Shown here piece by piece: positions 58,601-64,000 of a stretch of 64,000 bases of DNA; within the stretch, counting starts at the first letter, position 1; every line of letters starts with the position of its first letter. This DNA is from Caldisericia bacterium (GTDB lineage: Bacteria; Caldisericota; Caldisericia; JAAYUI01). A program made the position numbers and the translations under genes. The notes under the pieces are model-generated. The model did no database searches, was not told the origin of the DNA, and saw only the letters and a program-made list of their open reading frames with translations. The stretch lies in NCBI GenBank assembly GCA_017999835.1, contig JAGNLA010000001.1, forward strand, positions 1 through 64,000, written 5' to 3'.

Positions 58601-60873
58601 CTGCTGAATTGGCCGTAGGTGTTTGGTGGTGGCGTTAATACTTCAAGCGCGACATTTCCAGTGTAATTGTTCTGAGAGACAATCTTTATAGGTATATCAA
58701 TTCTGTCCGAGCTTTCGGTGTTGATAAAAGAGTCCATTTCGATGTAATACCCCTGATCATCACCAATAATGGCTTTAACGTGAATCGTCGTGCCCTTGTC
58801 ATCGATATCTTTGTTTGTGATTATCTGGATATCTGTTTCGTAGGTACCCGGAGATGCGTTGGAATTAATAAATAATTCTATAGGAGAGGCATCACCATTG
58901 AATGTCAAACTTCTTGACTTGAGCCATTGGGTATCTTTGTCAGGGATTGATATGATTCCGGATAGAACGCCGCCAGAAAGGTTTCTGATTATAATCTTCT
59001 GGACTGCATCTTGACCAGCGCCAATCACACCAAAGTCAACATATGTTGGCGAAATCGCAAACGGGGATTCCGAGAAGATCAATTTGTAATCAACGTACTG
59101 AATCCTGTGGTTAAATGTGTCTGCAACATAACAGCCGAATTCGTCGATTGCAATACCACTTGGAAAATTGTACCAGCCATACGCGTTTGGATCTTGCTTT
59201 TCTTCAGGGCACACGGCAGGAATCATATAATTGATGTTGCCTGGTCCGCCATTTTGACCATACACATAGCTGAAATCAGTTCTCGAGTCGAACACTTGGA
59301 TCCTGTGGTTGTATGTGTCAGTGATGTATATTTTGCCTGATCCATCAATAGTGCATTTTGTTGGGTAGTACAGTTTGTCTATACCACGGCCTTTTTCGCC
59401 ATAACTGCGTTGATATGAAAAATCCTTGAGCAAAAATTCCTGCACCCTGCAATTGGCAGAGTCGGCAACGATGAGTCTGGAGCCGTCGGTTGCTATTCCG
59501 AGTGGGTTGTTGAACTTTCCTGGGTTTGAGCCAAAACCACCGAACTGACGGGAGAAGTCTCCTGAGAGCGTGAATTCCTGGATAAGGTTGTTGCCTGAAT
59601 CGGAAACAAACAGTTTGCCAAGTGACGGAATGACGGCCACGTCTGACGGTCTGCTTAGTTTGCCCTGACCGTTGCCGAAGCTGCCGATGGTTTTCTTATA
59701 TGCTCCATCATAGGCGAAGATCTTGACGCAATTGTTGCCCGTGTCAGCGACATAGATGTTGGAATCGTCGACTGCAACGCCTGACGGTGTGTTGAGATCC
59801 TTGTCACCTGAGCCGAACTGGCCGAATTCACTGTCGAATGCGCCTGACTTGTTGTAGATAACGATTTTGTGGCGTGCGCTGTCGGCAACAAATATCTTCT
59901 CGCCGTAGTAGGCAACGCCTGTCGGTGCACCAAAGCTGCCCATGGCGTCCTTGGACTCGAGCCCGAAGATGCCAATGTATTTTCCTGTAAGGTCAAAGAT
60001 GTCGACTCTGTTGTTGTCGTATGATGAGACGTAGATCTTGTCCTCAAGAATGGCAACACCCATTGGTTTGGAGAGCTGTCCTGGTCTTGAACCGGCTTCA
60101 CCGAAGGAGGAGATCTCTGTCAAATCAGCAGAGTTGTATATCCTGACTTTGTTGTCAATGTAATCAGTTACAACTACCTTATTGTCGTTTCCATATATTG
60201 CCCAGCAGTTTTTCGATGGGATCGATGACACTATCTTGCCGTTAAGGTCGTAAACGAATATTTCTCCCAGAGATGGATCGGTTACAAAAACTTTGTCAGA
60301 TGATACAGCGACATCTGTTGGTTCAGAAATTTTCCTGCCGTTTTCATCTGCGGCATCGAAAACGTCAATGTATTTACCTGTTACATCGCAAATTATTATG
60401 TTGCTCGAACCTGTGTTTGCTATATATAACTTGCTTTGATATTGAGCTATGCCTCGTGGTTGGTTAAGAATGCGAGTTTGCTTGGGATCTACAATTTTAA
60501 ACTCACCCGTGTATTTGCCTTCTTTATCATACATCATTATTTTGTCATTAATATTGTCACAAACATACGAAGTTCCCTTGTAAGTTGTAATTCCAGAAGG
60601 AGAACCGATCTGTCCATTGTGTTGTCCATAGACTCCAAACGAAAATTCACTCTTTGGATATATCCCCTGAATTCTTCGAGCCTGTTGTTCGACTATATAT
60701 AAACGAGCTCCGTCGAAATGGAGGAATGTTGGACCAAGGAATAGACCAAGGGATGGCAATCCACCTATAATATCAGGGGTTGGACCGGATTCGGCCTTGA
60801 TGTTACCGCCCATTATTGACGTTTGTGATATCAAGATTGTTAAAATCAGCAACACAATTCCAGCTCTCTTCAT
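55648..60873 (-). CDS. Giant exported NHL-repeat / thioredoxin-like / cohesin-like / stalk-domain protein
   Basis: 1741 residues from ATG 60873 (GAAAGGGG 6 nt upstream). Signal peptide about 1-25. Residues about 40-600: some 12 NHL propeller repeats (units like GSFGxPTGVAYYGEKIFVADSARHKIVIY). About 605-790: beta-sandwich modules. About 810-900: thioredoxin/Omp28-like domain with WCINCPYAHRA. About 1090-1280: CARDB/NEW3-type Ig modules. About 1284-1417: cohesin-like domain (VRYDPTVLT, KGDGIICTLMMRG). Then two Ig-like modules (GVNTFVLVAHDETGG, KNVITLKAVDQLGK) and a double stalk domain (MPIREVAEALGATISWD; LPLRFVATSLGAKVEY). It overlaps comEA by 4 nt, suggesting a link to DNA uptake or to the surface. 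Confidence 0.82.
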   Translation of the reverse strand: MKRAGIVLLILTILISQTSIMGGNIKAESGPTPDIIGGLPSLGLFLGPTFLHFDGARLYIVEQQARRIQGIYPKSEFSFGVYGQHNGQIGSPSGITTYKGTSYVCDNINDKIMMYDKEGKYTGEFKIVDPKQTRILNQPRGIAQYQSKLYIANTGSSNIIICDVTGKYIDVFDAADENGRKISEPTDVAVSSDKVFVTDPSLGEIFVYDLNGKIVSSIPSKNCWAIYGNDNKVVVTDYIDNKVRIYNSADLTEISSFGEAGSRPGQLSKPMGVAILEDKIYVSSYDNNRVDIFDLTGKYIGIFGLESKDAMGSFGAPTGVAYYGEKIFVADSARHKIVIYNKSGAFDSEFGQFGSGDKDLNTPSGVAVDDSNIYVADTGNNCVKIFAYDGAYKKTIGSFGNGQGKLSRPSDVAVIPSLGKLFVSDSGNNLIQEFTLSGDFSRQFGGFGSNPGKFNNPLGIATDGSRLIVADSANCRVQEFLLKDFSYQRSYGEKGRGIDKLYYPTKCTIDGSGKIYITDTYNHRIQVFDSRTDFSYVYGQNGGPGNINYMIPAVCPEEKQDPNAYGWYNFPSGIAIDEFGCYVADTFNHRIQYVDYKLIFSESPFAISPTYVDFGVIGAGQDAVQKIIIRNLSGGVLSGIISIPDKDTQWLKSRSLTFNGDASPIELFINSNASPGTYETDIQIITNKDIDDKGTTIHVKAIIGDDQGYYIEMDSFINTESSDRIDIPIKIVSQNNYTGNVALEVLTPPPNTYGQFSSRLLVLSKQNDSILTIKSSKVIGKGIYKVTIKALSPLIKFETKRDITIFVNKNRSFDNKTILVETFTAKWCINCPYAHRAAERILEERGDIRMVPLMYYVEAKEDNIEPYLYYIPADKRYAWYGKSGLPTTYFDGQNSLVGGDNDDERKKPPKDKQPCDRFTGTTFTYNRYNDEVKSQIQYPSTLSIFFEQNIKNGYIDLNLTINPLVQIDSKNLFLYVVLTEDSIYDPGVNGDEFHNLAVREMYTSEKGEPINLVAGTTFKKLMHLKIPSYVNENNARLVVWVQRNTSKEVLQTSALKLNYQGIKNNILVKSENSSLQVEIDKESTVKYNITNVGTRTEIITLKPDLGVQDWEWAILQGSKELPKGESVITLESMESTTVTVNVKPPLDTPEGIKVDFTLHASTSNITGSSTAVTLYSIPKLPPDFSLQSPVQRIDLSRRTTATITVPIKQINEFDGVVTLTNCTENPSIKVSIEPETGIPPFESKLTITGGEELNLGDYRVCLLASGITSRGETIEHKLEIPVNVMYANIVLEANPRKVISCSENQSCHSTNIDIKLSTPIEVSECKFSVRYDPTVLTTSHRNLGAFFGSNATMDFIDRSSEGVVTIHVKGKLSKGDGIICTLMMRGMKGVSKAGSQIDVCDVQMEDAEGRVVLSNIGCTATKVDIISQIAPPILTCDIKDGMVLDQDVVILKGTCKTTDPDYHVSLTVNGRPAIVKADGTWEYAAKLREGVNTFVLVAHDETGGSTGYSFAVTRDSTPPQIGVTNIKDNGHTKNPFFELEGWVDEKVTLTINDEEVQQDQFKEFKKILNLVKGKNVITLKAVDQLGKTAEITLTIWLDSKIIINLWLNQTKYSIDGKEFKLGTAPTSSAPPLPKEFAGSTFMPIREVAEALGATISWDAQDKKVTITQIYENKSKIIELWIGKKVALVNDTEMRIDDKNKLYPIIVGGKTLLPLRFVATSLGAKVEYVAAEKKIVLTYPEE

Positions 60874-60915
60874 TGTGTACCCCTTTCTACTGTAAAAAGT
60901 ATGGCGATTCATATA

Positions 60916-60937
60916 ATAATGGTATTTCTGCCATTAT
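60916..60937. repeat. Inverted repeat upstream of the giant NHL gene (possible operator)
   Basis: ATAATGG-(8 nt)-CCATTAT, perfect 7-bp arms, 43 nt upstream of the NHL protein start codon. On the minus strand a TTGACC (60946-60941) and a CATAAT lie beside or inside it, so a DNA-binding protein here could control the NHL-comEA-comEC operon. No clean promoter could be fixed. Confidence 0.35.
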
Positions 60938-60966
60938 GCAGGTCAATAAAACCTGAACCCCAATAA

Positions 60967-60983
60967 GGTTATATTTGATAACC
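60967..60983. repeat. Short inverted repeat in the divergent intergenic region
   Basis: GGTTAT-ATTTG-ATAACC, perfect 6-bp arms, midway between the divergent NHL and SLH protein genes. It may be an operator or a weak hairpin; nothing else in the 210-nt region explains it. Confidence 0.25.
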
Positions 60984-61010
60984 TCCCTTTGTGATTACTT
61001 GTCTTGTTTT

Positions 61011-61049
61011 TAATAAAGCCACCATTATATTCTTCATCGAGCTTTATTA
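61011..61049 (+). promoter_or_regulatory. 9-bp inverted repeat upstream of the SLH protein gene
   Basis: TAATAAAGC (61011-61019) and GCTTTATTA (61041-61049) are perfect complements around a 21-nt loop, ending 16 nt before the AAGGAGG of the next gene. It could be an mRNA-stabilising stem, common for S-layer genes, or an operator. No clear -35/-10 pair is visible. Confidence 0.4.
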
Positions 61050-61083
61050 TATCACAAGAAATGCTTCAAGGAGGATGTATCTT

Positions 61084-64000
61084 ATGAAGAAATTGTTTAG
61101 GAATGGCTTCATGATCATGATTGCCATGGCACTCCTGTGCGGTTCATTCAGTTTTGGTTCAATTGGATCAGTAAACGCAGAAGCCGTGGAATTTTTGCCA
61201 TTTTCAATAATAATGACGGCTGGCATGCGTGGCAACGTTATGCCATTCGAATATCAGGGACAGCCTGATTATGGCGGATATGCCAAAGCTTCAACCAAAG
61301 TTGCAGAAATCAGAAAAGAACTTTGGATGGACAGAACATGGTGGAAAAACGGTGGAGAGACAATGACTGTCGACATCGGCAATGCCGTCATGGGTTCACA
61401 GACCGGTTGGTTCTTCACAAACAAGAGCCCCAATAATGATGTTCATCCAACAATAAAGGCAATGAACTCAATTGGTGAGATTGCGCTTCCAGCCGGTGAT
61501 GAATATCCTGGGAAAACCGTCAAAGGTTATGATGTAATGCTTTATGGAGCCAGTGAACTTTCCATTCAACCAAACAGAAGAGATCAGATAAGCGCCAGCG
61601 CCACATTCCCGTGGGTTGCATCAAACATTACAGCAGGGAAAGACAGAGTCAAATTTGAAGGCTCCGAAGAATGGGTCATGAAAGTATACAAAATCCCAAC
61701 CGCAGCCCATCCTCTCCGTTTTGGCGTAGTTGGTCTCACCAATCCTGCAGTTGCAAACTGGGAAGATCCTCAGAACCTCAAATACAAGAGTATGGATCTC
61801 AGATTTGAGGATTATGTCGAGAAAGCCAGAGAATGGTCAGAAATTCTGAAGGAAACTGGAGAAAAGGCTGATTTCATACTCGTTATTACTGATGTAGGTC
61901 TTGAAAAAAATGCCGATGGCACATGGAATCAGAACAATCTTGTTTACAAGATGATCCAGGAAGTCTCATATATCGACTTCATCATTTCATCCTCCCCAGG
62001 AAACCCAATCCAGTCGGAATCGTTTGTTACTCAGCCTGAAGGCGGAAAGAAGCATGAAACCCTCGTTTGCCAGCTTCCAGAAGACGGCATTACAATGGGC
62101 AGAATGGATCTCGTTCTCGAAAAGTGCACCTGCCCGGTCAAGCCATACGTATTCAGAATGGAAAACGGCAGAAGAGTAATGAAAGCACGTTTCATCACGC
62201 TCGATGGAAATGTTGCAGCAGACCAGAAAATCAGAAACGATTTTAAAGCTTCAGAGTCCCTCATGAATGCTGATTTTGCAAAGAGAGCTGGCGAATCTGC
62301 ATGTGATATTACATCTTCCAATGCAAGATATGTCGACAATCCAATAGCCGAAGTCGCCTGCAAGGCAATGATGAAAGAAACAGGCTATGAGATTGCCCTT
62401 ACGGACATCTGGACAACAACATCAAAGATTAAAAAGGGTTCATTCACAACAGGTGAACTTTTCAATATGTTCCCGAAAGATTCAAAAGTTTACAAATTAA
62501 AACTTACAGGCAAACAAATCAAGGATGCCCTCATAAGAGCAGCCCAAGTTTATCGTACAACATCTGACAACAATTTCATTATCGCCAAGGGTTTCACTTA
62601 TTCACTCGACGTAAGACCTGGCGCCACAAATCCAGTTCCAAACATTTCTCTTGACATGGACAAAACTTACAATGTCGTAACAAATTCATATATAGCATTT
62701 GGCCAGGGTGGATACGTCTTCCCGAAAACACCAAAACCGGAAACAACAAACAGGAAACTCCTGGACATCGTTACAAAATACATCAAGGATAACGGTGGAC
62801 GTCTGGAGTGCGCAGCCTCGAAGAATTGGTATGTTGTTCCAGATTATCTTGACCACTGGGCAAAGGACTACATTCAGGTTCTCATGGACAAGAAAATTGT
62901 CGCTGGAGACAAGAATGGCAAGTACAATCCTGATGCAAACATGGTCAGAGCAGAAGCAGCAAAAATGGTTTTGACAATTTATGACCATGGTCAGACAAAA
63001 CCAGCAAAGGGAACTTTCACTGACCTTCCAGCAAACAATTGGGCCTACCCGTTTGTTGAAGGTGGAGCATCAAAAGGTATGTGGTTCTGGCTCAAAGGTA
63101 AGTTCGAGCCAAACAAGAACGTCACCAGAGAAGAAGTCTTCGTCAACATGGTCATCTCCATGGGCAAGAAGGCTGAAGCTGAAGCTGTAACCGATGCCGA
63201 TATCGCAAAGTTTACCTCCACATTCATGGATGCCGGCTCATCGTCTGCATGGGCAAAGAAATATCTCGTCTACGCAACACAAAATGGTCTTGTTGGCGGT
63301 TCATTGAAAAATGGACAGCTCTATCTTTCACCGACAGCAAACATCAAGCGTTCAGAAGTAGCCGTCGTATTGTCAAAGGCCAGATTCCCGGTTGTTGCAG
63401 CTCTCGGTACTGCAGATTTCAGATCAGAAGTTGATCAGTGGAGAACAAGCTTTGATGACAAACCAATTGGAGGCATTGCCGGTCTTGCTTACACAATTGG
63501 AACAATCAGAAGCTCATATGACAATTCAGTTCTTATCGATGCAGGCGGCATGCTCTCTGGCACAGCCTACGCAGAACTTGGCAATGGCAAGCTCGCCACA
63601 GGTCTTTATTCAGCACTTGGTTACGATGTAGCAGCTCTTTCAACGAAAGATTTCTATCTTGGCGGCGACAAACTCAAAACCAGAGTTGCCGACATTTCAT
63701 GCCCGGTAGTCGCATCAAACATCGAAGGACTCGATAAGTCAGTTAAGTCAACAACCCTTACCATCAATGGAATAAAAGTTGGTATCGTTGGTTTGGTTGA
63801 CCCTCAGGTTGCAGAACTTGTTTGCTCTGATGATCTTGGACAGATAAAGCTTAAAGACACAACCATCGATAAAGTTGCTGCAAACATCAATGCAGAAGCT
63901 GCATCGCTCAAGTCAAAAGGCGCAGAAATAGTCATTCTTGCTGGTGGTATCCAGGGTTATATTGAAATGGGTATGATAGCCAAGCAAGGATTCAAGGGGC
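61084..64000 (+). CDS. SLH-anchored protein with two degenerate 5'-nucleotidase-like modules (partial, runs off the end)
   Basis: At least 972 residues; open at the window end. AAGGAGG lies 9 nt before ATG 61084; signal peptide about 1-33. Module 1 (about 40-575) follows the 5'-nucleotidase plan (DYGGYAKAST, HPTIKAMNSIG, then the C-terminal NPIAEVACKAMM...KLTGKQIKDAL), but its metal motifs are changed: TNDxHG to TAGMRG (45-50), DAGD to DIGN (97-100), and NHE, SH and GHxH are absent. Three SLH repeats follow (about 585-770: HWAKDYIQVLMDKKIVAG; NWAYPFVEGG; AWAKKYLVYATQNGLVGG). A second nucleotidase-like module begins near 775 with DAGG and STKDFY replacing DAGD and NHEFD. It is probably an S-layer protein without phosphatase activity. 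Confidence 0.8.
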   Translation, partial: MKKLFRNGFMIMIAMALLCGSFSFGSIGSVNAEAVEFLPFSIIMTAGMRGNVMPFEYQGQPDYGGYAKASTKVAEIRKELWMDRTWWKNGGETMTVDIGNAVMGSQTGWFFTNKSPNNDVHPTIKAMNSIGEIALPAGDEYPGKTVKGYDVMLYGASELSIQPNRRDQISASATFPWVASNITAGKDRVKFEGSEEWVMKVYKIPTAAHPLRFGVVGLTNPAVANWEDPQNLKYKSMDLRFEDYVEKAREWSEILKETGEKADFILVITDVGLEKNADGTWNQNNLVYKMIQEVSYIDFIISSSPGNPIQSESFVTQPEGGKKHETLVCQLPEDGITMGRMDLVLEKCTCPVKPYVFRMENGRRVMKARFITLDGNVAADQKIRNDFKASESLMNADFAKRAGESACDITSSNARYVDNPIAEVACKAMMKETGYEIALTDIWTTTSKIKKGSFTTGELFNMFPKDSKVYKLKLTGKQIKDALIRAAQVYRTTSDNNFIIAKGFTYSLDVRPGATNPVPNISLDMDKTYNVVTNSYIAFGQGGYVFPKTPKPETTNRKLLDIVTKYIKDNGGRLECAASKNWYVVPDYLDHWAKDYIQVLMDKKIVAGDKNGKYNPDANMVRAEAAKMVLTIYDHGQTKPAKGTFTDLPANNWAYPFVEGGASKGMWFWLKGKFEPNKNVTREEVFVNMVISMGKKAEAEAVTDADIAKFTSTFMDAGSSSAWAKKYLVYATQNGLVGGSLKNGQLYLSPTANIKRSEVAVVLSKARFPVVAALGTADFRSEVDQWRTSFDDKPIGGIAGLAYTIGTIRSSYDNSVLIDAGGMLSGTAYAELGNGKLATGLYSALGYDVAALSTKDFYLGGDKLKTRVADISCPVVASNIEGLDKSVKSTTLTINGIKVGIVGLVDPQVAELVCSDDLGQIKLKDTTIDKVAANINAEAASLKSKGAEIVILAGGIQGYIEMGMIAKQGFKG

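Noticed and set aside
59000-60700. Direct DNA repeats suggestive of a repeat array or CRISPR
   Set aside because: The periodicity reflects degenerate NHL protein repeats within one long reading frame; the DNA copies are diverged and there are no uniform spacers.

Overview
The window is a gene-dense bacterial chromosome segment with moderate GC, almost no intergenic space and many 1-8 nt gene overlaps. It suggests an anaerobic bacterium from a deep or Firmicutes-like lineage. It has a four-subunit 2-oxoacid:ferredoxin oxidoreductase, two-subunit glycyl-tRNA synthetase, RNase J with PNPase, a LytR-CpsA-Psr protein, S-layer-homology modules, and several large exported proteins ending in copper-amine-oxidase-N/'stalk' domains. 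These traits occur together in Caldisericota-like and thermophilic Firmicutes-like genomes. No rRNA or other species marker is present, so the phylum is not settled.

Layout. 1-845: the end of a probable IS1595-type element (left edge), a small lipoprotein and a hypothetical gene. 845-3294 (minus): infC-rpmI-rplT-glmM, with an apparent ATC start for infC. 3507-21810 (plus): an unbroken run of 20 genes (malic enzyme, tgt, HD protein, thrS, small membrane/ClpB-tail/DUF4330 genes, murJ, LCP, unknown, O-antigen ligase, CBS protein, glyQS, korDABC, glnA) ending in a strong terminator. 21880-26410: an accessory patch with a ribbon-helix-helix/beta-solenoid gene pair, a divergent pair of unknown membrane and exported genes, and a secreted subtilisin. 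26443-28139 (minus): HAD hydrolase and mnmA. 28280-36858 (plus): rpsO, pnp, M16 peptidase, family-4 UDG, RNase J, NUDIX, queT, and a split glutamine-dependent NAD synthetase. 36832-42824: roadblock protein, stalk protein, radical SAM protein, PQQ-propeller/stalk protein. 42856-47141 (minus): a duplicated-domain lipoprotein, metG, tatD. 47299-52608 (plus): dnaX, ebfC, recR, glmS and an orphan transketolase C-terminal half. 52658-60873 (minus): a 1741-residue NHL/thioredoxin/cohesin-like/stalk protein overlapping comEA, followed by comEC. 61084-64000 (plus, runs off the end): an SLH-anchored protein built from two 5'-nucleotidase-like modules that have lost their metal ligands.

Joint functions: cell-wall precursor supply and flipping (glmM, glmS, murJ, LCP, ligase), queuosine salvage (queT, tgt), RNA decay (RNase J, PNPase), NAD synthesis, ferredoxin-linked 2-oxoacid metabolism next to glutamine synthetase, and DNA uptake (comEA/comEC).

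The most unusual signals are: (i) eight genes at starts of transcription units where a good -10 box lies 6-9 nt before the start codon with no Shine-Dalgarno, implying leaderless mRNAs, including dnaX; (ii) the RHH/beta-solenoid operon with a perfect palindrome filling the promoter spacer; (iii) the tandem pseudo-nucleotidase S-layer protein; (iv) the infC ATC start and structured leader, and a structured rpsO leader; (v) a 14-bp perfect inverted repeat pairing with the metG ribosome-binding site; (vi) a free-standing ClpB-D2-small-like protein. No tRNA, rRNA, CRISPR or complete mobile element was found.
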